Assembly: GCF_000521605.1 (NCBI RefSeq) | Contig: NZ_CP006942.1 | Span: 186,001-250,000, forward strand | Reading direction: 5' to 3' | Source of the DNA: Mannheimia sp. USDA-ARS-USMARC-1261 | Lineage (GTDB): Bacteria; Pseudomonadota; Gammaproteobacteria; Enterobacterales; Pasteurellaceae | DNA: 64,000 nt | Shown here: positions 25,245-35,662 of the stretch, in pieces | Layout of the letters: every line of letters starts with the position of its first letter | How positions within the stretch are numbered: the stretch's first letter is position 1 | The notes under the pieces: model-generated | Told to the model about the DNA's origin: nothing | Database searches by the model: none | Seen by the model: the letters and a program-made list of their open reading frames with translations, nothing else | Program-made: the position numbers and the translations under genes

Positions 25245-25571
25245 TTTTTCCCATAAAAACAAGCGGTCAAATTGTTGTAAAATTTTGTAAAACCCGCTAT
25301 AATTTACAACCATTTTTAGTAAAAATTGGCTGACGGCTTGACCGGTCAGCCTTTTGTGCTTGAACGCAAGTGTTGGTTTTGTCATTTTAATCAACAAAAT
25401 TTGCAAATTTCCTGCCCAATTTGACCGCTTGCAGTAGTGATTTTTGACTGCTTGATTGGCGATTGGAAAATGACACCTCGTACAGTTTTTTATAATGCCA
25501 CTTCCAACCGAGTCTTTCGTGTCGGATTGTGTAATCTCAACCAAAATATATTTCAGAGGCTATCTTAAAAA
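25245..25571 (+). promoter_or_regulatory. rpoBC promoter and leader
   Basis: This gene-free 327 bp holds an uptake signal (25260-25269), immediately followed by a good promoter TTGTAA (25275) - 17 bp - TATAAT (25298-25303). The ~260-nt leader contains a hairpin GGCTGAC (25328-25334) / GTCAGCC (25345-25351) with TTTT after it, which may attenuate rpoBC, and a reverse uptake signal at about 25424. In E. coli the rplL-rpoB gap also carries an attenuator, but there without an own strong promoter break of this kind. Confidence 0.7.
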
Positions 25572-28500
25572 ATGGCATATTCATATTCCGAGAAAAAGCG
25601 TATCCGTAAGAGCTTTGGCAAACGTCCACAAGTTCTGAACGTACCTTATCTATTAACAATTCAGCTTGATTCTTTTGAAAAATTTATTGAAAAAGATCCT
25701 GAAGGGCAACAAGGTTTAGAAGCGGCATTCCGTTCAGTTTTCCCGATTGTGAGCAACAACGGTGCAACTGAATTGCAATACGTTTCTTACGAATTAGGCG
25801 AGCCGGTGTTTGACGTGCGTGAATGTCAAATTCGTGGCACAACCTATGCTGCACCATTACGCGTGAAATTGCGTTTAGTGTCTTACGACCGTGAGGCTGC
25901 TGCCGGTACAATCAAAGATATTAAAGAGCAAAACGTGTATATGGGCGAAATCCCTTTAATGACCGACAACGGTACTTTCGTTATCAACGGTACTGAGCGT
26001 GTTATTGTTTCTCAATTACACCGTAGCCCGGGTGTGTTCTTCGATTCTGACAAAGGTAAAACCCACTCTTCAGGTAAAGTGCTTTATAACGCACGTATTA
26101 TTCCTTACCGTGGTTCTTGGTTAGATTTCGAGTTCGATCCGAAAGATAACTTATTCGCCCGTATCGACCGTCGCCGTAAATTACCGGCAACTATCATTTT
26201 GCGTGCATTAGGCTACACGACCGAAGAAATCTTAAACTTATTCTTCGAGAAAGTTAAATTTGAAATTGTTGATAACAAATTATTAATGACGTTAGTGCCT
26301 GAGCGTTTAAGAGGCGAAACAGCTTCATTTGATATTGCGGCAAACGGTAAAGTGTATGTTGAAATGGGTCGCCGTATCACTGCTCGTCATATTCGTGCAT
26401 TAGAAAAAGATAACGTTACCCAAATTGAAGTGCCGGTTGAGTACATCGTCGGTAAAGTAGCAGCACAAGATTATGTTGATTTATCATCAGGTGAAGTGAT
26501 CTGCCCTGCGAATATGGAAATCTCAATGGAGATGTTAGCGAACCTTTCGGCAGCAGGCTATAAAGAGATCGAAGTACTATTTACCAACGATTTAGATCAC
26601 GGTCCATACATTTCTGAAACATTACGTGTTGATCCAACTTACGACCGTTTAAGTGCGTTAGTGGAAATTTACCGTATGATGCGTCCGGGCGAGCCACCAA
26701 CAAAAGAAGCGGCAGAAGCGTTATTTGATAATATGTTCTTCTCTGCAGAGCGTTACGATTTATCTGCGGTAGGTCGTATGAAATTTAACCGCTCTTTGGA
26801 GATTCCAGAAGGCGAAGGCACTGGCATTTTAAGCAACGATGACATCATCGGTGTGATGAAAAAATTAATTGAGATCCGTAACGGTCGTGGCGAAGTGGAC
26901 GATATCGACCACTTAGGTAACCGTCGTATCCGTTCTGTAGGTGAAATGGCAGAAAACCAATTCCGTATTGGTTTAGTTCGTGTTGAGCGTGCAGTGCGTG
27001 AGCGTTTATCTTTAGGTGATTTAGATGGCGTAACACCACAAGATTTAATCAATGCGAAACCGATTTCTGCGGCAGTGAAAGAGTTTTTCGGCTCTTCACA
27101 ACTTTCGCAATTTATGGACCAAAATAACCCGCTTTCAGAGGTTACGCACAAACGCCGTATTTCTGCATTAGGTCCGGGTGGTTTAACCCGTGAGCGTGCG
27201 GGCTTTGAGGTTCGAGATGTTCACCCGACTCACTACGGTCGTTTGTGTCCAATTGAAACCCCAGAGGGTCCAAACATCGGTTTGATCAACTCACTTTCTG
27301 TGTATGCTCGTACCAATAACTACGGTTTCTTAGAAACCCCATTCCGTAAAGTGGTTGATGGTCAAGTAACAGAAGAGATCGAGTACTTATCAGCGATTGA
27401 AGAGAGCAATAATATCATTGCTCAGGCGAACTCAAACTTAGATGAAAACTTCCGCTTTACTGATACTTATGTAACTTGCCGTCAGCAAGGTGAGTCAGGT
27501 TTATTCAAGCCAGAAGAAGTTCAGTATATGGACATCTCAACTCAACAAGTGGTTTCTGTGGCGGCAGCGTTAATTCCGTTCTTAGAGCACGACGATGCGA
27601 ACCGTGCGTTGATGGGGGCGAATATGCAACGTCAGGCAGTTCCAACATTACGTGCGGATAAACCATTAGTCGGTACGGGTATGGAAAAACCAATTGCCCT
27701 TGACTCTGGTGTAGCGATTGTTGCAAAACGTGGTGGTACAGTTCAATATGTTGATGCATCTCGTATCGTAGTTAAAGTGAATGAAGATGAAACGATTCCG
27801 GGTGAAGCAGGTATCGACATCTATAACTTAATTAAATACACCCGTTCAAACCAAAACACCTGTATCAACCAAGTACCTTGTGTGAACTTAGGCGAGCCGG
27901 TAGCTCGTGGTGAGATCTTAGCAGACGGTCCTTCAACAGACTTAGGTGAATTAGCGTTAGGTCAAAATATCCGTGTGGCATTTATGCCTTGGAACGGTTA
28001 TAACTTCGAAGACTCAATGTTAGTGTCTGAGCGTGTGGTTCAAGAAGATCGCTTCACGACAATCCACATTCAAGAATTATCTTGTGTAGCTCGTGATACC
28101 AAATTAGGTGCTGAAGAAATCACAGCAGATATTCCAAACGTGGGTGAATCTGCATTAAGCAAATTAGATGAATCGGGTATTGTTTACATCGGTGCGGAAG
28201 TGAAAGGTGGCGACATCTTAGTCGGTAAAGTAACCCCTAAAGGTGAAACCCAATTAACACCGGAAGAGAAACTATTACGTGCGATCTTCGGTGAAAAAGC
28301 ATCAGACGTTAAAGATTCTTCACTTCGTGTACCAAACGGTACTTCAGGTACGGTTATCGATGTTCAAGTATTTACCCGTGATGGCGTAGAGAAAGACAAA
28401 CGTGCGAAAGAAATCGAAGAACTTCAACTTCGTGAAGCGAAGAAAGATTTATCTGAAGAGTTAGAAATCTTAGAAGCCGGTTTATTCACTCGTGTTCGCA

Positions 28501-29597
28501 ACTTGTTAATCGAAGGCGGCGTGAAAGAGTCTGCACTAGATGGCGTTGCTCGTGAGAAATGGTTAGAACAAACTTTAGATGACGAAGCGAAACAAAATCA
28601 ATTAGAGCAGTTAGCGGAACAACACGAAGAGTTACGCAAAGAGTTTGAACGTAAACTTGAAATCAAACGTAACAAAATCATTCAAGGCGATGATTTAGCA
28701 CCGGGCGTGTTAAAAGTAGTTAAAGTGTACCTTGCGGTTAAACGCCAAATCCAACCGGGTGATAAGATGGCTGGTCGTCACGGTAACAAAGGTGTTATCT
28801 CAAAAATCAACCCTGTTGAAGATATGCCATACGATGAAAACGGTCAGCCGGTTGAAATCGTGTTGAACCCGTTAGGTGTTCCATCTCGTATGAACATCGG
28901 TCAGATCTTAGAAACTCACTTAGGCTTAGCGGCTCGTGGTATCGGTGATCAGATCGACAAGATGATTAAGCAACAGCAAGAAATTGCTAAATTACGTGAA
29001 TATATCCAAAAAGCGTATGACTTAGGACACGGTTCACAAGTGGTTGATTTAAGCACCTTCACAGATGAAGAAGTAATGCGTTTAGCACAAAACTTACGTA
29101 AAGGTTTACCGCTTGCAACACCTGTATTCGATGGTGCTCACGAAACGGAGATCAAAGGCTTATTAGAATTAGGTGGCTTACCGACTTCAGGTCAGATTAC
29201 CCTTTACGATGGTCGCACAGGTGAGAAATTCGAGCGTCCTGTAACTGTTGGTTATATGTATATGCTCAAATTGAACCACTTAGTTGATGACAAAATGCAC
29301 GCACGTTCAACTGGTTCTTATAGCCTTGTTACTCAACAACCGTTGGGTGGTAAAGCACAGTTCGGTGGTCAGCGTTTCGGTGAGATGGAGGTTTGGGCAT
29401 TAGAAGCATACGGTGCTGCTTACACCTTACAAGAAATGCTCACAGTGAAATCAGATGACGTGAACGGTCGTACGAAGATGTACAAAAATATCGTAGACGG
29501 CACACATTATATGGAGCCGGGTATCCCAGAGTCATTTAATGTAATCACCAAAGAGATCCGTGCATTAGCGATCGATATGGAGTTAGACGAAGCGTAA
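25572..29597 (+). CDS. rpoB: DNA-directed RNA polymerase, beta subunit
   Basis: A 1341-residue beta subunit (E. coli 1342). The rifampicin region [18 protein letters not shown] / [14 protein letters not shown] near 510-540 has the sensitive-type residues. [19 protein letters not shown] and, late in the protein, [13 protein letters not shown] and [13 protein letters not shown] are intact. It forms one pincer of the polymerase and much of the active centre. It starts 327 bp after an accessory gene pair, not after rplL. The gap to rpoC is 181 bp and contains hairpins. Confidence 0.99.
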   Translation: MAYSYSEKKRIRKSFGKRPQVLNVPYLLTIQLDSFEKFIEKDPEGQQGLEAAFRSVFPIVSNNGATELQYVSYELGEPVFDVRECQIRGTTYAAPLRVKLRLVSYDREAAAGTIKDIKEQNVYMGEIPLMTDNGTFVINGTERVIVSQLHRSPGVFFDSDKGKTHSSGKVLYNARIIPYRGSWLDFEFDPKDNLFARIDRRRKLPATIILRALGYTTEEILNLFFEKVKFEIVDNKLLMTLVPERLRGETASFDIAANGKVYVEMGRRITARHIRALEKDNVTQIEVPVEYIVGKVAAQDYVDLSSGEVICPANMEISMEMLANLSAAGYKEIEVLFTNDLDHGPYISETLRVDPTYDRLSALVEIYRMMRPGEPPTKEAAEALFDNMFFSAERYDLSAVGRMKFNRSLEIPEGEGTGILSNDDIIGVMKKLIEIRNGRGEVDDIDHLGNRRIRSVGEMAENQFRIGLVRVERAVRERLSLGDLDGVTPQDLINAKPISAAVKEFFGSSQLSQFMDQNNPLSEVTHKRRISALGPGGLTRERAGFEVRDVHPTHYGRLCPIETPEGPNIGLINSLSVYARTNNYGFLETPFRKVVDGQVTEEIEYLSAIEESNNIIAQANSNLDENFRFTDTYVTCRQQGESGLFKPEEVQYMDISTQQVVSVAAALIPFLEHDDANRALMGANMQRQAVPTLRADKPLVGTGMEKPIALDSGVAIVAKRGGTVQYVDASRIVVKVNEDETIPGEAGIDIYNLIKYTRSNQNTCINQVPCVNLGEPVARGEILADGPSTDLGELALGQNIRVAFMPWNGYNFEDSMLVSERVVQEDRFTTIHIQELSCVARDTKLGAEEITADIPNVGESALSKLDESGIVYIGAEVKGGDILVGKVTPKGETQLTPEEKLLRAIFGEKASDVKDSSLRVPNGTSGTVIDVQVFTRDGVEKDKRAKEIEELQLREAKKDLSEELEILEAGLFTRVRNLLIEGGVKESALDGVAREKWLEQTLDDEAKQNQLEQLAEQHEELRKEFERKLEIKRNKIIQGDDLAPGVLKVVKVYLAVKRQIQPGDKMAGRHGNKGVISKINPVEDMPYDENGQPVEIVLNPLGVPSRMNIGQILETHLGLAARGIGDQIDKMIKQQQEIAKLREYIQKAYDLGHGSQVVDLSTFTDEEVMRLAQNLRKGLPLATPVFDGAHETEIKGLLELGGLPTSGQITLYDGRTGEKFERPVTVGYMYMLKLNHLVDDKMHARSTGSYSLVTQQPLGGKAQFGGQRFGEMEVWALEAYGAAYTLQEMLTVKSDDVNGRTKMYKNIVDGTHYMEPGIPESFNVITKEIRALAIDMELDEA

Positions 29598-29620
29598 TAG
29601 TTGATTTTCCCTTGATCAAA

Positions 29621-29713
29621 CTCCTCTCTTTAGAAAAGAGGGGAGCAGATCGGAGAATAAACTACAACAAGCGGTCAAATTTCGTAAAAATTTTGCAAAA
29701 TCTAACCGCTTGT
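29621..29713. repeat. Two hairpins in the rpoB-rpoC spacer, one an uptake-signal pair
   Basis: CTCCTCTCTT (29621-29630) pairs with AAGAGGGGAG (29636-29645). Then ACAAGCGGT (29667-29675) pairs with ACCGCTTGT (29705-29713) around a loop with TTTTGCAAAA. Neither is followed by a long T run, so they may act in RNA stability or partial termination within rpoBC. Confidence 0.65.
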
Positions 29714-29778
29714 AGACAAAATTTACTCGCTCGGCTAATTGCGGGGCGAACTTAAAAACCTACCCTAGGGGCAAAAAA

Positions 29779-32700
29779 GTGAAAGACTTAGTGAAGTTTT
29801 TAAAAGCACAAACAAAATCAAGCGATGATTTTGATGTGATTAAAATTGGTTTAGCATCACCGGACAAGATTCGTTCTTGGTCGTTCGGTGAAGTAAAAAA
29901 ACCGGAAACGATTAACTACCGTACCTTCAAACCAGAGCGTGATGGTTTATTCTGTGCACGTATTTTCGGACCGGTAAAAGATTACGAGTGTTTATGTGGT
30001 AAATATAAACGTTTAAAACATCGTGGTGTAATTTGTGAAAAATGCGGTGTTGAAGTAACCCAAACTAAAGTACGCCGTGAGCGTATGGGTCATATCGAAT
30101 TAGCGTGTCCGGTTGCTCATATTTGGTTCTTAAAATCACTTCCGTCCCGTATCGGCTTAATTTTAGATATGCCGCTACGTGATATTGAACGTGTACTTTA
30201 TTTCGAAAGCTATGTAGTAACTGAACCGGGTATGACTGATTTAGAGAAAAATCAGCTATTAACCGAAGAACAGTTTATGGATGCTGAAGAGCGTTGGGGC
30301 GATGAGTTTGAAGCGAAAATGGGTGCAGAAGGTATCCAAGCATTACTTCGTGATTTAGATTTAGAACATCAGTGCGAAGTATTGCGTGAAGAGTTACAAG
30401 AAACTAACTCTGAAACCAAACGTAAAAAAATCACTAAACGTTTAAAAACTTTAGAAGCGTTCTTGCAATCAGGCAACAAACCTGAGTGGATGGTAATGAC
30501 AGTATTACCGGTATTGCCACCGGATTTACGTCCGTTAGTTCCGCTTGATGGTGGTCGTTTTGCAACTTCTGACTTAAACGATTTATATCGCCGTGTAATC
30601 AACCGTAATAACCGTTTAAAACGCTTATTAGACTTAGTTGCACCGGATATCATCGTGCGTAACGAAAAACGTATGTTACAAGAGTCTGTAGACGCGTTAT
30701 TAGACAACGGTCGTCGTGGTCGTGCGATTACCGGTTCTAACAAACGTCCGTTAAAATCTTTGGCAGATATGATCAAAGGTAAACAAGGTCGTTTCCGTCA
30801 AAACTTATTAGGTAAACGTGTAGACTATTCAGGTCGTTCAGTAATTACCGTAGGTCCATACTTACGCTTACACCAATGTGGCTTACCGAAAAAAATGGCA
30901 TTGGAATTATTCCGTCCGTTTATCTACTCTAAATTAGAATCTCGTGGCATTGCATCAACTATCAAAGCTGCGAAGAAAATGGTAGAACGTGAAGATCCGA
31001 TCGTATGGGATATTCTTGCAGAAGTTATCCGTGAGCATCCGATTCTTCTGAACCGTGCACCAACGCTTCACCGTTTAGGTATTCAAGCGTTTGAACCGTT
31101 ACTGATCGAAGGTAAAGCAATCCAGTTACACCCACTTGTGTGTGCGGCGTTCAACGCGGACTTCGATGGAGACCAAATGGCGGTACACGTTCCATTAACA
31201 CTTGAAGCTCAGTTAGAAGCTCGTGCGTTAATGATGTCTACCAACAACGTACTTTCACCGGCAAGTGGTGATCCGATTATCGTACCATCTCAAGACGTTG
31301 TATTAGGCTTGTACTATATGACCCGTGAGAAAGTAAACGGTAAAGGCGAAGGAATGTACTTCCTAGACCCACGTGAAGCGGAAAAAGCTTACCGTACCGG
31401 TCAGGCAGAATTACACTCTCGTGTTAAAGTGCGTGTAACCGAATATGAGAAAAATGAAACAGGCGAGTTTGTTGCTAAAACTGAATTAGTGGATACCACT
31501 ATCGGTCGTGCAATCTTATGGATGATTGCACCAAAAGGTATGCCATTTAGCTTATTCAACCAAACATTAGGTAAAAAAGCGATCTCGAAATTAATTAACG
31601 AGAGCTACCGTCGTTTAGGCTTGAAAGAGTCTGTGGTTTTAGCTGACCAAATTATGTACACAGGTTTCGCCTACGCGGCACGTTCAGGTGCATCGGTTGG
31701 TATTGATGATATGGTTATCCCAGAACAAAAATACTCAATCATTGAAGCAGCTGAAGCAGAAGTTGCTGAAATTCAAGAGCAATTCAATGGCGGTCTAGTA
31801 ACTGCCGGTGAGCGTTATAACAAAGTAATCGATATTTGGGCGGCGGCAAACGAACGTGTTGCAAAAGCGATGATGGAAAACCTTTCAACGGAAGAAGTCA
31901 TCAACCGTGAAGGTAATCCTGAAAAACAAGCATCATTCAACAGCATCTTTATGATGGCAGACTCCGGTGCTCGTGGTTCTGCGGCACAGATTCGTCAGTT
32001 AGCGGGTATGCGTGGCTTGATGGCACGTCCGGATGGTTCGATTATCGAAACGCCGATCACGGCAAACTTCCGTGAAGGCTTGAACGTTCTTCAGTACTTT
32101 ATTTCTACCCACGGTGCACGTAAGGGTCTTGCGGATACGGCATTAAAAACAGCGAACTCAGGTTACTTAACCCGTCGTTTAGTGGATGTAGCACAAGATT
32201 TAGTGATCATCGAAGATGACTGTGGTACACACGAAGGTATCGTGATGACCCCATTAATCGAGGGTGGTGATGTAAAAGAAGCTCTGCGTGATCGTGTATT
32301 AGGTCGTGTGGTAGCGGAAGATGTGTTAAAACCGGGTACAGATGAAGTATTAATTCCACGTAATACCTTATTAGATGAAAAATGGTGTGATGTGGTGGAT
32401 CGTGAGTCAGTTGATGTGATCAAAGTACGTTCGGTGGTAACTTGTGATACAGACTTCGGTGTGTGTGCAAAATGTTACGGACGTGATCTCGCACGTGGAC
32501 ACTTAATTAATCAAGGTGAAGCAGTGGGTGTTATTGCGGCACAATCTATCGGTGAGCCGGGTACACAGTTAACGATGCGTACGTTCCATATCGGTGGTGC
32601 GGCATCTGCGGCAGCGAAAGAATCTAGCATTCAAGTGAAAAATGCAGGTACGATTAAGCTTACTAACGCGAAATTCGTAACTAACAAAGACGGCAAAATC

Positions 32701-34062
32701 GTATTAACTTCACGTAACACGGAATTAACTGTTATCGATACCTTTGGTCGTACCAAAGAAAACTACAAAGTGCCTTACGGTGCAGTGTTATCGAAAAATG
32801 ACGGTGCAGAAGTAAATGCAGGTGAAGTAGTAGCAAACTGGGATCCGCACACAATGCCGGTTATCTCAGAGGTATCAGGTCGTATCCAATTTAGCGACAT
32901 CGTTGATGGCTTAACGGTAACTCGTCAAACGGACGAATTAACCGGTTTATCATCAATCGTAGTGCAAGATGTGGGTGAGCGTGCAACTGCAGGTAAAGAT
33001 TTACGTCCGGCACTACGTTTAGTTGATAGCAACGGTAACGATATCTTAATTCCGGGTACAGACGTTCCGGCACAATACTTCTTACCGGGTAAAGCGATTG
33101 TAACCTTAGATGACGGTGCAGAAATCGCGGTGGGTGAAGCGTTAGCTCGTATTCCACAAGAATCTGTAGGAACGAAAGATATTACCGGTGGTCTTCCACG
33201 CGTAGCAGATTTATTTGAAGCACGTAAACCGAAAGATCCGGCAATCTTGGCAGAAATTTCAGGTATCGTATCATTCGGTAAAGAAACCAAGGGTAAACGC
33301 CGCTTGGTAATTACTCCGGCTGAAGGCGAAGCGTACGAAGAAATGATTCCAAAATGGCGTCAATTAAACGTATTCGAAGGCGAGATGGTACAACGTGGTG
33401 ATGTAATCTCTGATGGTGCAGAAACTCCACACGATATCTTGCGTTTACGTGGCGTACACGCAGTAACAGACTACATTGTAAACGAAGTACAAGAAGTTTA
33501 CCGCTTACAAGGGGTAAAAATTAACGATAAACACATTGAAGTTATCGTTCGCCAAATGTTACGTAAAGCAACCATTACCAACGCTTACGACTCTGAATTC
33601 CTAGACGGAGAACAAGTCGAAGTAGCTCGTGTGAAAATTGCTAACCGCAAACGTGAAGCAGAAGGCAAACCACTTGTTGAGTTTGAACGTGAATTGCTTG
33701 GTATTACCAAAGCATCACTTGCAACAGAAAGTTTTATTTCGGCGGCATCGTTCCAAGAAACCACTCGTGTGCTTACTGAAGCAGCAGTGGCAGGTAAACA
33801 AGATGAGTTACGTGGCTTAAAAGAAAATGTAATCGTTGGTCGCTTAATCCCGGCAGGTACTGGTTTTGCTTACCACCAAGCTCGTGCGAAAAAACGTGCA
33901 CAACTTGAAGCAGGCATCGCAGTAGCCCATGAGTTTGAAGCTCCAGCTGCAAAAGAAAACTCATTTGTTACTGATGCAGACATCGAAGCTGAATTTGAAT
34001 TCGTTGCAGACGATGCAACTCAAAGTTTAGCAGCGTTGTTAAATGCGGGTGAGGAAGAGTAA
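29779..34062 (+). CDS. rpoC: DNA-directed RNA polymerase, beta' subunit
   Basis: A 1427-residue beta' subunit (E. coli 1407). The first zinc site is [20 protein letters not shown] near 70-88, the catalytic magnesium loop NADFDGDQM lies near 460, and the second zinc site is [15 protein letters not shown] near 895. It starts with GTG at 29779, preceded by TAGGGG. The extra length is mostly in the C-terminal tail ([21 protein letters not shown]). A strong terminator follows. Confidence 0.99.
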   Translation: MKDLVKFLKAQTKSSDDFDVIKIGLASPDKIRSWSFGEVKKPETINYRTFKPERDGLFCARIFGPVKDYECLCGKYKRLKHRGVICEKCGVEVTQTKVRRERMGHIELACPVAHIWFLKSLPSRIGLILDMPLRDIERVLYFESYVVTEPGMTDLEKNQLLTEEQFMDAEERWGDEFEAKMGAEGIQALLRDLDLEHQCEVLREELQETNSETKRKKITKRLKTLEAFLQSGNKPEWMVMTVLPVLPPDLRPLVPLDGGRFATSDLNDLYRRVINRNNRLKRLLDLVAPDIIVRNEKRMLQESVDALLDNGRRGRAITGSNKRPLKSLADMIKGKQGRFRQNLLGKRVDYSGRSVITVGPYLRLHQCGLPKKMALELFRPFIYSKLESRGIASTIKAAKKMVEREDPIVWDILAEVIREHPILLNRAPTLHRLGIQAFEPLLIEGKAIQLHPLVCAAFNADFDGDQMAVHVPLTLEAQLEARALMMSTNNVLSPASGDPIIVPSQDVVLGLYYMTREKVNGKGEGMYFLDPREAEKAYRTGQAELHSRVKVRVTEYEKNETGEFVAKTELVDTTIGRAILWMIAPKGMPFSLFNQTLGKKAISKLINESYRRLGLKESVVLADQIMYTGFAYAARSGASVGIDDMVIPEQKYSIIEAAEAEVAEIQEQFNGGLVTAGERYNKVIDIWAAANERVAKAMMENLSTEEVINREGNPEKQASFNSIFMMADSGARGSAAQIRQLAGMRGLMARPDGSIIETPITANFREGLNVLQYFISTHGARKGLADTALKTANSGYLTRRLVDVAQDLVIIEDDCGTHEGIVMTPLIEGGDVKEALRDRVLGRVVAEDVLKPGTDEVLIPRNTLLDEKWCDVVDRESVDVIKVRSVVTCDTDFGVCAKCYGRDLARGHLINQGEAVGVIAAQSIGEPGTQLTMRTFHIGGAASAAAKESSIQVKNAGTIKLTNAKFVTNKDGKIVLTSRNTELTVIDTFGRTKENYKVPYGAVLSKNDGAEVNAGEVVANWDPHTMPVISEVSGRIQFSDIVDGLTVTRQTDELTGLSSIVVQDVGERATAGKDLRPALRLVDSNGNDILIPGTDVPAQYFLPGKAIVTLDDGAEIAVGEALARIPQESVGTKDITGGLPRVADLFEARKPKDPAILAEISGIVSFGKETKGKRRLVITPAEGEAYEEMIPKWRQLNVFEGEMVQRGDVISDGAETPHDILRLRGVHAVTDYIVNEVQEVYRLQGVKINDKHIEVIVRQMLRKATITNAYDSEFLDGEQVEVARVKIANRKREAEGKPLVEFERELLGITKASLATESFISAASFQETTRVLTEAAVAGKQDELRGLKENVIVGRLIPAGTGFAYHQARAKKRAQLEAGIAVAHEFEAPAAKENSFVTDADIEAEFEFVADDATQSLAALLNAGEEE

Positions 34063-34108
34063 TAGCTCGTAGGGTGTGGTGGTGCTGCCACACCGATAAA
34101 TTAAACGA

Positions 34109-34143
34109 AGCCCCTAGAATGGAAGTTCTAGGGGCTTTGTTCA
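34109..34143 (+). terminator. Intrinsic terminator of rpoBC
   Basis: Stem AGCCCCTAGAA / TTCTAGGGGCT with a 6-nt loop, followed by TTGTT. A GTAGGGTGTGG...CCACACCG hairpin lies just before it (34068-34095). Confidence 0.88.
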
Positions 34144-34181
34144 TAAAATATTCACTTGATTGTTGATTAAATAAGTAATAT

Positions 34182-34228
34182 TTGCATTAAATTAACCTGG
34201 ATGTTAATATTTTAACTGATAGGTTAAT
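34182..34228. promoter_or_regulatory. Nested palindromes over a promoter ahead of the XRE/ImmA pair
   Basis: Outer arms ATTAACCT (34191-34198) and AGGTTAAT (34221-34228) enclose inner arms GTTAA (34203) and TTAAC (34212-34216). A candidate promoter TTGCAT (34182) - 17 bp - TAATAT (34205-34210) overlaps them. This is the layout of an autoregulated XRE operator. Confidence 0.6.
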
Positions 34229-34274
34229 TTAGCTGATTGAAAGCTAAGATTTATCTTATGTAAAGGAGTGTATC

Positions 34275-34631
34275 ATGAAACTAACAAATTTTGGTAAATT
34301 TATAAGGGGGTATCGAGGGGTTCATAATATCTTACTAAAACAAATGGCGGATGCTTTAGGTTTTAGTTCAGCATTTCTTTCATCCATAGAGAATGGTAAT
34401 AAACCAATTCCCCAAGATATAGAACAAAAATTAATTAATAGTTATACCTTTACTGATGAAGAAAAAGAAGATTTATATCGATCTATTGATACAACGAGAA
34501 AGCAAAGTACTATCGAAATTCCACAAAATTCCTTAGATCAGATGTTAGTTGGTGCGTTTTGTCGTAATTTCAATGAGTTAGATGAATCAAGAAAACAAGA
34601 ATTATTGAACTTATTAAAAGGAGTTAAATAA
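34275..34631 (+). CDS. XRE-family helix-turn-helix regulator, partner of an ImmA-type peptidase
   Basis: A 118-residue protein with an N-terminal XRE domain (LLKQMADALGFSSAFLSSIENG at about 21-42), then a helical C-terminal part. Its stop overlaps the start of the metallopeptidase gene by one base (TAATG), so both are translated together. In known XRE/ImmA pairs the peptidase cleaves the repressor to switch on genes in response to stress or DNA damage. What is regulated here is unknown. RBS AAGGAG precedes the ATG. Confidence 0.83.
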   Translation: MKLTNFGKFIRGYRGVHNILLKQMADALGFSSAFLSSIENGNKPIPQDIEQKLINSYTFTDEEKEDLYRSIDTTRKQSTIEIPQNSLDQMLVGAFCRNFNELDESRKQELLNLLKGVK

Positions 34632-35158
34632 TGAGTTCTGTATTTTATCAAGAGGGGTTTTCAGTCCCTGCGCTATCTAAACAAAAAATTGATACTATTA
34701 CTCAGTTTATTCGAAAGGCTAACCCACATTGGGTAAATGAACATGGTGCAATAGATGTGCTTGCCTTGTTGGAATTTGAATATCAGAAATATCATATACT
34801 TCCAGATAATGAAATGAAAGGTATTCTTGGATTAACGTTACCAACAGGTGATATTCTATTAAGACAAAGTGTTTATGATGGTGCATGTGATGGTAATGGT
34901 AGAGATCGATTTACTATCGCACATGAGATTGGGCATGGTATATTGCATCAAGAATATATTGGTTTAGCTCGCCCAGTAGGAAGCAGTACTAAAATTTATT
35001 GTAATGCAGAATGGCAAGCGAATGAATTTGCAGGAAGACTTTTATTACCAGACAGCTATATAGCACTCTATCAAGATATGTCTGTTGGAGATATTGCAGA
35101 ATTATTCGGTGTTAGCTATGAATGTGCTCAAACAAGAATAGCTAAATTTGGCAAATAA
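34631..35158 (+). CDS. ImmA/IrrE-family metallo-endopeptidase
   Basis: A 175-residue protein with the zinc-peptidase motif HEIGH at 98-102 (FTIAHEIGHGILH) and a downstream Glu in ANEFAGRLLLP near 132, as in the ImmA/IrrE family. The N-terminal half (IDVLALLEFEYQKYHILPDN) is also typical. It probably cleaves the XRE regulator encoded with it. It ends in a short hairpin. A type II toxin-antitoxin-like role, as for some XRE/COG2856 pairs, is an alternative. Confidence 0.87.
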   Translation: MSSVFYQEGFSVPALSKQKIDTITQFIRKANPHWVNEHGAIDVLALLEFEYQKYHILPDNEMKGILGLTLPTGDILLRQSVYDGACDGNGRDRFTIAHEIGHGILHQEYIGLARPVGSSTKIYCNAEWQANEFAGRLLLPDSYIALYQDMSVGDIAELFGVSYECAQTRIAKFGK

Positions 35159-35184
35159 AAACCCAATCATAAAGATTGGGTTTA
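35159..35184 (+). terminator. Hairpin after the ImmA-type peptidase gene
   Basis: Stem AAACCCAATC / GATTGGGTTT with a 5-nt loop overlaps the end of the gene. Only a short T run follows, so it is a weak terminator. Confidence 0.6.
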
Positions 35185-35353
35185 TGGAGAGTAAAGATAT
35201 TGGCGTATCAATACTCGATATTGTTCTCCTTCCGCAATATCCAAAGCATATTGAAGAACAAACTTTCTGAAAAAAGTGTTCGCTATTTTAAACTAATCGA
35301 TATGTTGTTGTCTACGAGCAAGTGAAGGTAATTAAACCTTTGAGGTAAATAAT

Positions 35354-35491
35354 ATGCAACAGCATAAACCTGCTCCTAAAGGCTTTAAATGGATTTGTAC
35401 ACCGCAACGGAAAGTACGTGGTAAATCCTCAAAAGTCTTATATGCAAAGGACTATGGTTATCAAGCTTGGTGCTTTTTAGTTCGAGCTTAA
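35354..35491 (+). CDS. Small basic 45-aa protein
   Basis: A short frame encodes 45 residues starting MQQHKPAPKGFKWICTPQRK and ending YAKDYGYQAWCFLVRA. It has its own ribosome site (GAGGTAA, 11 nt before the ATG) and a strong terminator behind it, so it is a complete small gene. The core FKW...YAKDYG.AWCFLVR resembles short proteins I recall from Pasteurellaceae chromosomes and phages, but I cannot name a family. Two cysteines and many Lys/Arg suggest nucleic-acid or metal binding; this is speculation. Confidence 0.72.
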   Translation: MQQHKPAPKGFKWICTPQRKVRGKSSKVLYAKDYGYQAWCFLVRA

Positions 35492-35541
35492 CCTTTAATA
35501 AAGTTTATAGTTCTAAAAGATATAAAGTTATTCTTCTTGAT

Positions 35542-35571
35542 AGCACCCGTCTTCTTACGGGTGCTTTTTTA
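35542..35571 (+). terminator. Intrinsic terminator of the 45-aa gene
   Basis: Stem AGCACCCGT / ACGGGTGCT with loop CTTCTT, followed by TTTTTT. Confidence 0.9.
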
Positions 35572-35662
35572 ATGATACTGATAGTTTAAGTGTCTATGCT
35601 TGTGCCATTCTGTACTATACAAGCGGTCAAATTTCCCCAAAACCCAATCGCTTGTAAATTTC

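Noticed and set aside
22850-25571. Insertion sequence or integrase in the rplL-rpoB accessory stretch
   Set aside because: No transposase, integrase or terminal inverted repeats with target duplications were found; exchange by transformation is the simpler explanation.
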